This document shows, piece after piece, positions 14,301 through 24,925 of a stretch of 64,000 bases of DNA. The stretch comes from Opisthocomus hoazin. Taxonomy: Eukaryota; Chordata; Aves; Opisthocomiformes; Opisthocomidae. Position numbers and translations under genes: made by a program. The DNA lies in NCBI RefSeq assembly GCF_030867145.1, contig NC_134414.1:79474504-79538503 (forward strand). The letters run 5' to 3'. The notes under the pieces are model-generated. The model made no database searches, was not told the origin of the DNA, and was given only the letters and a program-made list of their open reading frames with translations. Position 1 is the first letter of the stretch, and each line of letters begins with the position of its first letter.

Positions 14301-14552
14301 GTGGTGTTAGTGCCATTTTTTGTGCATTTTGTGACACTTGGTGTCACCAAATAGAGATGAAAAGCCATGTGGCTGATCCTGAAAACATGGCAAAATTAGC
14401 TCATGGCTGCTATTAAAGCTGAGATTAGTTCAGAAATCTGGTGATCCAGGACCTTCCCCAGGCAATTAAGACTGCTCTGATGTCCCATTAAGCTTGCTGT
14501 TCTCTATGTGGGAGAAAAAACATTCGCTTAATGAACACACATATCTGTTCTT
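11400..14552. other. Unrecognised sequence, inferred OCA2 intron
   Basis: No gene or recognised transposon. A short purine run (agagagagag) lies at about 13570-13585. Nothing here resembles an OCA2 exon on the minus strand. Confidence 0.5.
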
Positions 14553-15185
14553 GAAGTTAATGATGAGCCAGCAGTGTGCCCTGGCTGCCAAGAAGGCCAA
14601 TGGGATCCTGGGGTGCATTAAGAAGAGTGTGGCCAGCAGGTCGAGGAAGGTTCTCCTCCCCCTCTACTCTGCCCTAGGGAGGCCCCATCTGGAGTCCTGA
14701 GTCCAGTTCTGGGCTCCCCAGTTCAAGAAAGTTGGAGACAGTCCAGCGGAGGGCTACACGGACGATGAGGGGACTGGAGCATCTGTCCTGTGAGGAAAGG
14801 CTGAGGGAGCTGGGCTTGTTTAGCCTGGAGAAGGCTGAGAGGGGACCTTATGAATGCCTATAAATATCTTAACGGTGAGTGTCAGGAGGATTGGGCCAGA
14901 CTCTTTTTCAGTGGTGCCCAGCGACAGGACAAGGGGCAAGGGGCACAAACTGAAGCATAGGAAGCTCCATCTGAACACGAGGAAGAACTTCTTCACTCTG
15001 AGGGTGACGGAGCCCTGAAACAGGCTGCCCAGAGAGCCTGTGGAGTCTCCCTTTCTGGAGATATTCAAGACCCCCCTGGACGAGGTACTGTGCCGCCTGC
15101 TCTAGGTGACCCTGCTTTGGCAGGGGGTTGGACGCCATGATCTCCAAAGGTCTCTTCCAACCACTACCATTCTGTGATTCTGTGA
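14553..15185 (+). mobile_element. CR1 LINE fragment ending 55 bp from OCA2 exon
   Basis: Plus-strand CR1 starting at 'gatgagccagcagtgtgccc' in ORF2 and ending with the 3' signature (ggtctcttccaacc, then attctgtgattctgtg). It encodes the C-terminal ORF2 region in broken frames: [17 protein letters not shown], then L-L-P-L-Y-S-A-L. Stops and frameshifts show it is dead. It lies antisense to OCA2, with its 3' tail just inside the intron. Confidence 0.92.
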
Positions 15186-15240
15186 AATAAAAGTGAATTT
15201 GGATTAGGAGAAGAAATATTCTGTTTGTCCTTATTCCTAC

Positions 15241-15530
15241 CTTCCCTGCATGGGGACAGGAGAGAAATCCTTCCCCAGAGCAATGCAGCCATCCTCCACT
15301 ATTGTTGTTGTTTCGCACAGGGTCTGTGGCTCCCCAAGACTCGCTACCATGCCATGATACTCTTTTAATAGCTGCAACTCATTGCAACTTCTGGTCACCG
15401 GTTTGGCTTCTCCCTTTGCAGATAGACCAGTTTCGTGTAAAGACGTCTGATTCAGCTCCATCTCTTGTTTTATAGAAATTGTACTGTCATCTTTGTTATC
15501 GAAGTACATCTGTCCCTGTGGGGTGTTGTC
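15241..15530 (-). CDS. OCA2: OCA2 (P protein) first coding exon
   Basis: Minus-strand exon of 290 nt; the ATG is at 15509-15507. OCA2 encodes the 12-transmembrane melanosomal P protein, which controls melanosome ion balance and pH and so pigmentation; loss gives albinism type 2. The peptide starts M-Y-F-D-N-K-D-D and has E-M-E-L-N-Q, which lines up with the mammalian P-protein start (M-R/H-L-E-x-R-E/D ... E-M-E-L-x-Q). It ends K-D-F-S-P-V-P-M-Q-G-R, matching human Q-E-F-A-S-F-L-T-K-G-R at the same exon border. The acceptor is ttttctttag before 15530 and the donor is AAG|GTAGGA at 15241/15240, giving 89 codons plus 2 nt. This is the cytosolic N-terminus, upstream of the membrane segments. The 21 nt before the ATG are 5' UTR, so a non-coding exon lies upstream. 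The start context is weak (C at -3), so the ATG is chosen by homology. N-terminal identity is modest, but the start, the end and the HERC2 neighbour agree. Confidence 0.8.
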
Positions 15531-16895
15531 CTAAAGAAAAGGAAAACAAATATATTAGGACTAAATTGAATTGACTCAATGTTTACTTCAGTACAAGCGT
15601 GTTAAAAATGCCAAGCAGAAGATTTTTTGTGCACCTTTGGATATTTCTCTTGTTCGTTTATTTCCACCAGGAATAATTCCAATATTTTAAACCTTTCTGC
15701 AGCTTCAAAATTAGTCATTATAAAAAACATTGAAATACATGAAGAGGTGGCTTTTCGACTTCTTCCGTGCCTACCATTATATTCTCCCGGAAATTTCCCA
15801 GGAACTTTTACTGGCCTATCACACAGAAAAAGCCAAAATCATCGCCGCATCAGAGGCACAAGAGTTGCTGGTGCAGAACGTCTTCCCAACTTATAATAGC
15901 ACTGCTTCACCACCACAACATGGCTTTTCTTCTGCAGCTGTGGTGGCAGCAGCCCCGCCAAAGCCACTGCTCTCCTCCCAGCCCATGGGCTCCCTCAGAA
16001 CGCCGCTGTTGCCCTGAAGCTCTACCACAGCTGATGGCCCCTCGTTAAGCAGAGCAGGTACTCCGGTTTTATGAAGACAATGTGCCATTTCAGCAGTTGC
16101 CAGCAGCATTTATGAAATCTGAATCAAATCTTGATGAAAATTAGGTTCTATTATATGATTATTAATGGTGATTATAATAAAACTCAGTGCATAATAGTCA
16201 AAAAGCTTTTATGCTCTCATCATTAAAATTCTGCACGCAAAGTTATAAAAAACACTTCAGAATCCCATAAAGTGCACAAATCAGATGCTAAGACCGAGTT
16301 AAAGATCAAACTGTCTTAAATGCACACTGTGGAGTCTAATCATGGGAATATTGCAGCCTAAAGTGCCAAAGCCACCGCAGCGGACAGCACGAGCTCGGGA
16401 AATGGGCCCGTCAGCTTCCAACATCCCCACAGCAGGGGACAGCAGCCTTGTCGGAGCACATACCTGCTCCCCCCTGTAGAGACCTCAGCTCAGGACACGC
16501 CGGCAGACCTGCAGGACTGAGGGGCAAAAATAGCGCAGTAATAGGGAATAGGCTCTGCTTCAGTCCCGGCAGGAGAAATCACTAGCAACAAAAATAACAA
16601 AAAGCTAGTGAGGATTTTGTGCAGCTTTGAGCTCTCCCAGACTTGCAGGCAAGAAGGGAATGGAGGCTCCTGAAAAAAAAGGCTGAACATACAGGTTACT
16701 ACAAATGCAGATCTTGGGTCCAAGCAAAGGCAGGCTTGCTAGCCAAATCTAAATCAGAATTTCCCCAGGTGGCATTTCCTTCTCCAGTCCTGCATTTCTT
16801 TTTCTTCCCATTCCCAACTCCCTTAGTTCTCATATCCCAATCTTCTTCACCTGTCCTTACAAGTATATTGACAAACTTGACTCTTCCCACCATTA
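15531..16895. other. Unrecognised sequence, inferred OCA2 intron 1
   Basis: A 15-bp polypyrimidine acceptor tract lies directly next to the OCA2 exon. Beyond that I see no exon or recognised repeat. Overlapping plus-strand frames at 15627-16048 are open but look like chance: they share no family motif and overlap one another in different frames. Confidence 0.5.
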
Positions 16896-17414
16896 CACAG
16901 TAGCTGGAGTACTGTGTCCCATCCTGGTTCCCACAGCTCAAAAACAACATGGGCAGACTGGAGGAGGTCTAAAGGAGGGCCAACTAGATGACCAAAGGGC
17001 TGGAGAACCTGCCCCATGAGGAAAGACTGAAGAAGTTAGGCCTTTTCTCCCTGGAAAAGACAAGACTCAGGGGAGACCTCATCAGAGCATCCCAGTACTT
17101 AAAGGGCAGCCACAAAGACGAAAAAGGCTCTGTCTTCACAAGGAGCCACATGGAGAAGGCAAGGGACAATAGGTATAAGTTGCACTAGGAGAGGTTTCTT
17201 CTTGAAATCAGAAGGAGGTGTTTTACAGTGAGAACAATCATTCACTGGAACAACGTCCCCAGGGACATCGTAGAGTCCCCGTCGCTGGAGGTTTTCAAGA
17301 TGTGACTGAACACAGTGCCAGATATTCTCATCTAGGCTCCCTTTCCCATTAGACGTTGGACCAGATGGTCTTTTGAGGTCTCTTCCAATGTGGGCTGCTC
17401 TCTGATTCTATGAT
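16896..17414 (+). mobile_element. CR1 LINE fragment, diverged
   Basis: An older plus-strand CR1. Recognisable landmarks are 'ctggagtactgtgtcccatc', then [24 protein letters not shown] in one frame, 'ggacatcgtagagtcccc', and a 3' end of gaggtctcttccaatgtgggc with ctgattctatgatta. It is more diverged than the copies at 14553 and 24926, which suggests an earlier insertion. Confidence 0.88.
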
Positions 17415-19236
17415 TAGCAGCCTGGAAAACATCAGCATAAATAAGCCTTTGCCTACTTGTTCTGTCTTGGTTTTCTTGACAGGGATAAAAAGAAAGGGAA
17501 GGTAGGGAGGGTGTGATCAATTACTGAAAGAAAGAAGGTGGCAGCTATCCACTTCACAGGGTTCCCATTTTTGGATGAGGCTGACTTACATCAAGAAACA
17601 CTGAAGACACTTCAGTTTTCAATGGATAATACCTCTCCCCCATATATTGCCCTGAAAGGACAAGCCCTGTCATCACCTGGTATAAGGAGCACAGGCATGG
17701 CTGATGTAATACCAAAAACACTGTCACTGAGCTGGTCCAGGGCTTCTCCACGGCCTAGAAAGCACTGAATTTTGGTGATCCAAGGCAAAATCCTGAGTGA
17801 GAGTCCTGGAAAGCCAGGCTTGCCGCTCCTGCACCATGGGATCTGAGGCTGGAAGTGTTGGGAGGGCACACTACGTGGGGGCCACCACTGCCCCACCAGC
17901 ACCTTCTTGCCATCTCTGATTGCCTGCTGCCCTACCAAGCAGCCAATGTGTCCTATGCTAAAATCCCATACTGCCTTCCCTCCTAAGAGATAACTTTGAA
18001 ATGCAAATACTTCCAACTCCAAATGGAAAAGATACTTGCTCGTCTTCAATCTCACTTTATATGTTTACATACTGCTTTTATTAAGACACTCTATAAATCA
18101 TAATCAAGATATATCTGCCCACTTATTCCATTTTTCATAACATTTGGGTTGTCTGAGAGCCTGCTGTGAAATACACAGATTTTTTAATGATGTCAGGCTG
18201 TGGAAACATGAGCAGTAAACCTAGAGCAATTCAGGCTGTACTAGTTTTTAAAAGATGAGAACCTCAGCACGACCTCTAGAATTGATTCTGTCTCACGCCA
18301 TAAGCAGCATTTTTTATCTTGAGGTGAGTAGGAACTAAATTAGTCAGGCTTTCATATGTACAAAGCTTTAGCATGAAAGACATTTATTTTCAGAATAAAT
18401 ATCAGTGAAAAAATAAAAGAATGCCAAGGATAAGAAGCCTGAGAGAAAACCTGATGCCTAGCTACAAAATCATAAATCACATTATTGTACATTCACGAAA
18501 GCTTTGCAAAAAATTAAAATAATACCGCATCATTTTGCCACAAGAGACAGGTTTGATTGTGATTACCTACGTAGCTAAAACATTGCTAAGGCAACTATCA
18601 CCATGGTATCTAAGCTTCTAAGACATCAGTGCATTTACCATTCAAGAAATTCTTAAATGATCACATTTCTCTGTAGTTACAGAACTTTTCTTTGTTGTTA
18701 TTTCTCCTTCCTTTTTCTTATCTTGCAATACCTCCTTCAGCAACGACACATAGGTGAGATGTTATCATGTAAAGGTGAGGACAGATTTTAGCCAAGGAAG
18801 GCTCATTCTGGGTTCACCTCTCTGGTGCAATGTATCAGCAAGTTTTTTTTTAGCCACAGACAGAAATTGATCCAGCAACTACCCATCTGGAGTTTGACTA
18901 TAAAAGGACTAATATAGTATTTAAGTCATGTTTGTTATCCCTTTTCATCCCTTTCAACCCAGTCCAAGCAGATGAACATCCACTTTTAAAGTACTAGTAC
19001 AGAATTCATTTTTTCTTCAATTTTTCAGGTGCTAATGAGATCAACAGGATAAGTTATTTTATTTAAGAGGCTTAGTGTAGCCCACTTTGTAGTTGCAAAA
19101 CAGAATGCTGGAGGCAAGTGATGTAGCTGGCAACGCATCATCATTTAAAACATCGTTTTCCTGAGTGTCAATAAGCACAATATAACATTTTTGCAACCAA
19201 AATTGAGGCAGAATTTAATGTTGGGGTCATGAGGCT
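17415..19236. other. Unrecognised sequence
   Basis: No gene or recognised repeat. A 147-codon minus-strand open frame at 17612-18055 has no recognisable domain and no splice or homology support, so I do not call it a gene. Confidence 0.5.
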
Positions 19237-19938
19237 ACAAAACTGGAAAGCTGCCCAGCGGAAAAGGACCTTGGGGTGTTGGTCAACAGCCAGCTGAACA
19301 TGAGCCAGCAGTGTGCCCAGATGGCCAAGAAGGCCAACGGCATCCTGGCTTGTGTCAGGAACAGTGTGGCCAGCAGGAGTAGGGAGGTGATTCTGTGTGA
19401 TCATGCCCCTGTACTCGGCACTGGTGAGGCTGCACCTTGAGTACTGTGTTCAGGTTTGGGCTCCTCACTACAAGAAGGATATTGAGGGGCTGGAGTGTGT
19501 CCAGAGAAGGGCAACGACGCTGGTGAGGGGTCTAGAGCACAGGTCTTACGAGGAGCGGCTGAGGGAGCTGGGGCTGTTTAGTCTGGAGAAGAGGAGGTTG
19601 AGGGGGGACCTTATTGCTCTCTACAACTGCCTGAAAGGAGGTTGCAGTGAGGCAGGTGTTGGTCGCTTCTCCCAGGTAACTAGTGATAGGATGAGAGGCA
19701 ATGGCCTCAAGTTATGTCAGGGGAGGTTTAGATCGGAAAAAATTCTTTACTGAAAGAGTAGTCAGGCATTGGAACAGGCTGCCCAGGGACATGGTGGAGT
19801 CCCCATCCCTGGAGATGTTCAAAAAGCATGTAGATGTGGCACTTCGAGATATGGTTTAGAAGGCATGGTGGTGTTGGGTTGACGGTTGGACTTGATGATC
19901 TTAGAGGTCTTTTTCCAATCCATGATTCTATGCTTCTA
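19237..19938 (+). mobile_element. CR1 LINE fragment, about 700 bp
   Basis: Plus-strand CR1 entering ORF2 at 'gaaaaggaccttggggtgtt' and ending at the 3' signature gatgatcttagaggtct, then ttccaatccatgattctatg. The frame at 19397-19753 reads [20 protein letters not shown], then [16 protein letters not shown]. The ORF is interrupted before its end. Confidence 0.93.
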
Positions 19939-21791
19939 CAAAAATATCATATCTGCTCCAGGTACTATCCATAAATAGCATGTTTTCTGTGTTGTGCATC
20001 TTCTTATCCATCAAAGCCTTGCTCCCACCAAGACTGGAAAAAACATTACCTCTTCACTAAGTCACCTTCCCATTATCAGGCAGAAACCTGAATTCTAAAA
20101 AATAACTAGCTGTAGATGGAGGGTGTGGCGCTGCTGTGGGAAGGAGAATATGGCTCTTCAAGCAACACTCATGCTCATCCCCCAAGAGCTTGCGTCTGCC
20201 AGGAAGCCTCTCTCCAAGTAAATTTCAAGCCAAATCTCACCTGCCTGGCAAGCCTCTCTATAGCATCAGAGACTAAATAAACATGTCTCCTGTTCTGACG
20301 CCTCTCTCAGTGTGCCTCTGTGCCAGGAGCACTGCAGAGGCCACAGGTACGAGCTGCTGTGAGGAGCTTCCCGCAGCCTCGCACGGACAGAGTACACCAA
20401 GGCAGACGTGCCACCAAGGCACCTCTCCATACATGCATCTCCCTCCAAGTTTGCGTCTCCCGTCAGCTTCCCCACAAGTCAGACAGGTGATGTACTGGCC
20501 TCCTGTGGCAAAGAGACCTTAAAATGGTCTCAGCAGTAGGGAGGACAGTCATTATTCTTAACCTGTGGCCCAGAGGAACAGAGCAGGACTTCAGCACTAC
20601 ATCTCAGGAATCCTCCTGTCGCAGGCTTGTCCTTGCACAGCCGTTGCCGCACGTATCCCTCACCCTGTCATCCTGCGGACAGTAGAGAACCTTTCCCAGG
20701 ACTGGTAGATGAAAACTCAGCTGAAAGCATATCCCTAGAGCTGCAAACTGAAAACAAGATGCCACACGTACATACATGCTCCTACCCTACGACTGCCAAA
20801 ACACACTATTTATTTTGAGTGAAGGAAGGGTACTGCAGTGTCTAATGCTGTGATGTGCAAGCAAGAATTCTCAGTATTTCTCAACTGGTGTGTTTTCTCT
20901 TATAAACAGAAAGCGTTTCTAGCTGTAGGAAGGAAGTAAGACTGGTTTGAGCATACAGGGTGTAACAAATTACATTGACATCCAGGATTTCACTGTACGT
21001 TCCAGTGCAGCTGTTTTCCACAAACCCCCCATCTGTCCTACACAGAGGATCACCGTTCCCCTGTGGAGCAGTGTTAGTGACGGCACAGAATAACACTGTG
21101 CAGAGCAGCCCTCTCTTGCCTGACTGAGAGGGGAGGCAACAGACCGTGGCATGCAGAGTAGGGCTGAAGGGCAGGCCACAGCAGATTGTCACTTCTGAGT
21201 CTTCCACTGTTTTGGGGGGGGTCATCTTTTTTTGCCGCCTATCAGTGGCAAGAGGAGTGATGTGGATAAACCTTAATCATTATGCACCAACTGTACAAAT
21301 AAGACTGCCTCAAGCTTCTGTCTAAGACTCTTTACTTCTGCTGCCCATGAATTCTTGGCCCAGGGCTGCAAGGAAGGCTATTTGGCAGGTGGAAGCAGGG
21401 TGATGGGTTATAAGAAGCTTTGTCTCCGTTGGCCTGCCCAAGAAGAAATTGCTTCAAATTGTTCCCATAAGAGCTGTTCCCAGGTGCTGGCTTCCAGACA
21501 CAGCAAACCATTAAAGCCCAGATACTGCATGGACAGATCTGCTGGAGGTGGGGTAGCGTGGAGCCGTTTGCTATGGCCTCATGTTGCAGATCTGGGATGG
21601 ACAGTCATGTGTCCAGCAAAGCAAAGAAAGGCTTCAGCTGCAGCACCTTGCAGGAATTCAGCTGCAGCCCCTAAAGCTGCTGCAAAATGGTCTCTGCTGC
21701 CCCTTCGGTGGCTTCGCGTAGCCGGTAGGCAGCCAGTGCTGGAGCACAGCTCTTACTGACTTCCCAGCTCAGCAAGAGCTCTGACACCTTT
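19939..21791. other. Unrecognised sequence
   Basis: No gene recognised. GC content rises from about 21.6 kb, with repeated gctgc and ttcagctgcagc words at 21632-21690. Open frames at 20881-21225 (minus) and 21355-21759 (plus) have no family motif. Confidence 0.45.
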
Positions 21792-21861
21792 CTGCTCAGA
21801 CCTTGCTGCTCGGACCTTGCTGCCCTGATCCTGCTGCTCAGTCCCAGCAGCTCAGACCTTA
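21792..21861. repeat. Tandem repeat, 14-bp unit, five copies
   Basis: Five consecutive 14-bp units related to ctgctcagaccttg. The first two differ at one base, and the last three are more diverged (ctgccctgatcctg, ctgctcagtcccag, cagctcagacctta). The unit is not a multiple of three, so this is not a coding repeat. Confidence 0.85.
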
Positions 21862-22610
21862 CAGTTGTATTAAGGCAGCAGCAGCTGGTGTGCACACAGG
21901 ACCTTGACTTTGCTAGTGCCTGGGCTGCTTGTCTCGCTCACCGTTCACAGAGCTCAACAGGGCTGATGGGGATCCAGCACCACAGCTTCACCTGAGGACT
22001 CTGGGCTTAACAGGATGCAGGAAAATCCCTGCTGCACTCAGAGTCAAAACCTGGCCTCTACCAATGGTGAGGTCTCCAGTCTCCCCAGTGCTCGGCTGGT
22101 GCTGCTGCGATTCAGCAGCTGCTGTGCCTGGGGACATGGCCTTGCCTCCTGGGGACTGGCGTTCACAAGACAGCTGCAGAGCTCAGAGGAGATACAGGAG
22201 CGGAGGAGGCCTTGTGGGATGGAGGTGCCTTGCTGCAGTGAGGTGGTGGCTGGGCTGGAAAGTCCTCGGTGGGGAAGGGAATGGGCAAACTGGGCTGGAG
22301 ATTCAGAATGAGTAAGTGGGAGGTCTGTGCCAGGGGGTTGGTGAGGGAAGCTGGTTTTGGCATGGCTGGTGACAGTGTGCACTGAGGAAGCTCAGGGGCC
22401 AGTCATGACGATGGTGGTGGTTACGATGCAGAAGGCTGCCCAGGGGACAAGCTTACTGCACAGATGTGATTCAACCAGCTTAAGAGGAGAGACCATTTGT
22501 GGGCCACAAGACAAAGTAAAGCGATGTTGTCGAGAAACCACTTGCAGGCCAGTGGTCAAAACAAAAAAAAAAAAAAAACCACCTTTTGTGTTATTTTCCT
22601 TTTTAAAGTG
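21862..22610. other. GC-moderate sequence without a recognised gene
   Basis: Several overlapping open frames on both strands (for example 21929-22315 and 22044-22382) reflect low stop-codon density in GC-richer DNA. None shows a domain. A 16-A run lies at about 22563-22578. Confidence 0.45.
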
Positions 22611-22659
22611 CAGATGGTTGCATCAATGCAAAAAAACACAGATGGTTGCACCAATGCAA
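22611..22659. repeat. Two-copy direct repeat, period 28
   Basis: The word 'cagatggttgcatcaatgca' recurs 28 bp later as cagatggttgcaccaatgca, one base different, separated by a short A-rich spacer. It lies about 200 bp left of the CpG island. Confidence 0.85.
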
Positions 22660-22770
22660 CTCTGGACAGCGAACCACAGCACAGGAGCGAAAGCAAGCAG
22701 CCCAGGCGGGACGTCCTCGCTGAAAGAAAAGGCCTTGCCTGACTGCACCCCAAGACAGCACAAAACCATC

Positions 22771-22848
22771 GGGCCGCACCGAGTGAGTAAAGCAGGTGAG
22801 AAGCGTGCACGGCGAGTAAGCTGCACCCAGTGAGTAAAGCAGGTGATG
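22771..22848. repeat. Two-copy direct repeat beside CpG island
   Basis: The word agtgagtaaagcaggtga occurs twice, near 22781 and 22830, each copy preceded by a gcacc-like sequence. Each copy contains CAG|GTGA, a possible plus-strand splice donor, so the duplication also duplicates a donor-like site. Whether either is used is unknown. Confidence 0.75.
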
Positions 22849-22849
22849 T

Positions 22850-23350
22850 GCCCGCGGCGGGGGCTTGGTGGGGGGTGCTCGGGCGCGCAGGGCTGCGGGG
22901 CAGCGCCCAGCCTCTCCCGGGACCCCCCCCCCTCCCCGGGCTGGCTCCGCGGGGCAGAGCTGAGCAGCGGCAACAGAGTCGCTGTGCCGCCGACACCTCG
23001 GGTGCTCGCTGGAAACGGCCGCAGCCGGGGCTCACAAGCCCCGGCCCCGGCCCTGGCCCCGGCCCTGGCCCCGGCGCGGCGGCCCGGCGCGTCCGCGGGC
23101 ACAGGCTGACCCCTGCCGGCAGCCTCCCGCCGGGCGGAATCGGGGTTTCCCCGGGGGAAAACGCCAGGCTCAGGAGAGCCCGTCACAGGGCGGCGGTGGG
23201 CCCGGTGCCCGCCGCCCGGGGGGGAGAAGGGCCGGGCCGCCGCCGGGTCAGCGGGCAGCTCCGGCTGCGGCCTCCACCCGGTTGTAGGGGGACGAAGGGC
23301 AGCCCCGCAGGGCTGATCCGGGAGGTGGTCTGTGCGTGTCTTGAGGTGAT
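22850..23350. promoter_or_regulatory. CpG island; candidate promoter
   Basis: About 500 bp of very GC-rich, CpG-dense sequence (cccgcggcggggg, gggcgcgcag, cggcgcggcggcccggcgcg) in an AT-rich, CpG-poor window. CpG islands in vertebrates usually mark promoters. It lies 7.3 kb upstream of the OCA2 coding exon in the minus-strand direction, so it could contain OCA2's non-coding first exon. Minus-strand donors nearby are only moderate: CTT|GTGAGC near 23031, and ACTGG|GTGAGA near 23443, just outside. It could instead serve an unrecognised or plus-strand transcript. The block at 55.6-56.3 kb is a competing OCA2 promoter candidate. Confidence 0.6.
23036..23075. repeat. GC minisatellite within CpG island
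   Basis: Alternating ccccgg and ccctgg hexamers, about six units, inside the CpG island. Just to the left, ccggggct-caca-agccccgg forms an 8-bp stem with a 4-nt loop. The hexamers explain the Pro/Gly/Ala-rich translation of the long open frame across the island. Confidence 0.85.
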
Positions 23351-23983
23351 CGGTAGCAGCGGGTCACGCACAGGCTACAGCCGTCGGGCCAGCTGGGTTT
23401 TAACAATTTGCCCGAGAAAATACCAGTTTAGGGAGTCTCACCCAGTTCAGCTGAAGATGGCGTGGACACAGAGACCCCCACCGTCACCCAGGCAGTCAGT
23501 GACGAGCCTGTTCGAGGGATTCAGTCCACCCTATAAGCATTACCCTGTGCAACAGATCTCCATAACTTGGGATTTTTTTTAAAGAAAACACCCTGTCCCT
23601 GGATGTCTGTGCGCCAATGCCCTGCTCCCTGCATAGTCTGAAGAGTTGGTTTAGGGAGTCTTCTAGAAGGAGTGTTTGCTGAAGGAAAAATGTAAGAGAA
23701 GAGCTATCAGCTTGGTCATTAGGAGCAGGGAGCACTGCAGGCGTAACAACAATCAAACAGGCCAGCTAACAAAAAAAAAAAATCCAGATAAAACAGCAAT
23801 TTTCTTTTTCCTTTCTTATTGCCTCTGTCAAAAGAAGTCAGCCCAAAGCCCCTTCAAATGAACAGGCAGACTTTCAAAAGGTCTAATCAGATACAGATAA
23901 CTAAATTGCAACACATTGTAAGGTTAGCCCCACCACCGCCTTTACATCCTAGGTCCCCGTAGAGCCCGCAGAGAAAGACGGGC
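23351..23983. other. Island shore and unrecognised sequence
   Basis: CpG density falls off quickly after about 23.4 kb. A GT-rich minus-strand donor-like site, ACTGG|GTGAGA, lies at about 23443. A 13-A run lies near 23769-23781. No exon can be supported. Confidence 0.4.
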
Positions 23984-24553
23984 TATCATGATTTAACCCC
24001 AGACAGCTACTAGGACTACGCAGCCACTCGCTCACTTCTCTCCCCCTCCCAGGGGGATGGGGAGGACTGTGAAAAAAAAAGTAAAGCTTGTGGATTGAGA
24101 TTTTCCTGTTAACACAGTTAATAGCAAAAGCAAAGGAAGAAATGATTATAATGATAATAATAATATAATAATAATAACAACAATAATAATATAAACCAAG
24201 TGATGCGCAATGCAGTTGCGCACCGCTGATGGACTGATAAACATAGAAATCTGTGATTCCATGATAAAAGATATCTAGCCCATCCCTGAGCAGTGATCAC
24301 TGCCCCCCCATCATCTCTCCCAGCTTATAGACTGAGCATGATGTCTTATGGCACAGAATATCCCCTTTGGCCAGTGTGTCCCCTCCCAGCTTCCCATGCA
24401 CCTGGCAGGCCAACATGAGAAGTCCTCCATTACTTAGCAAACAACTAAAAACATCAGTTTGTTATCAACATTATTTTTATCCCAAATCCAGAACACAGAA
24501 CTACACCAGCTACCAGGAAGAAAATGAACTCTGTCCCAGCCAAAACCAGGACA
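23984..24553 (-). mobile_element. Solo LTR with imperfect 5-bp TSD
   Basis: A 570-bp LTR of a family I recognise as common in non-galliform birds. Its plus-strand left end is a mutated tatcatgatttaacccc and its right end is caaaaccaggaca. On the minus strand it has a TATA-like box (GTCTATAAGC) after ATGATGTCATGCTCAGT-like sequence, and an A/T-rich stretch downstream, so promoter order indicates minus. The flanks are CGGGC (23979-23983) and CAGGC (24554-24558); the single difference is a CpG-to-CpA change, the usual decay route. No internal genes remain. Confidence 0.85.
24141..24194. repeat. AAT/ATA microsatellite inside LTR
   Basis: An interrupted run of aat/ata triplets (gataataataatataataat...) embedded in the LTR at 23984-24553. 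This family carries a trinucleotide run at this position, so it came with the element and then varied in length. Confidence 0.85.
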
Positions 24554-24925
24554 CAGGCACTGACCACCGGGCCCCCATCCAGCCCAGTGGACCCCCAAGA
24601 CAGGGTCAGTGCACCATGCTCTGGAAGTGCCCATATCTCCCTGTGACTATCAAGGGATCTGGGCCTGAAGGACACGTGTCCTGCAAAGACATCTCAGCTT
24701 CAGTAAGCTAATTTCCAGCAAATGTCTCTAGCTTAGCATCAGGGGCCGGAGTCACTGGGAACGTGAAAACTGTAGCACCAAGTAATGCTGTACAGTTACT
24801 GGGATCAATTCTGGGGCTTGGCCGTTTGAAGACTTACTTAATGCTGTCACATCACTGAGTGCACACAGTGAAGCAGGTTTCTTGCTAGTAAGCTGGGCAA
24901 GTAAAAGGAAAGGGAGAGTGAATGT
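24554..24925. other. Short spacer between LTR and CR1
   Basis: About 370 bp with nothing recognisable. The 5-bp right-hand target duplication of the LTR is at its left end. Confidence 0.5.

Noticed and set aside
1..15240. OCA2 exon 3 and later exons
   Set aside because: I looked on the minus strand for the expected acidic dileucine segment and first transmembrane segment but could not find them. They probably lie left of the window.
22830..23582. 250-codon plus-strand open frame across the CpG island
   Set aside because: It is rich in Gly, Pro, Ala and Arg because of GC hexamers, has long open frames on the opposite strand too, and shows no domain. It is a composition effect.
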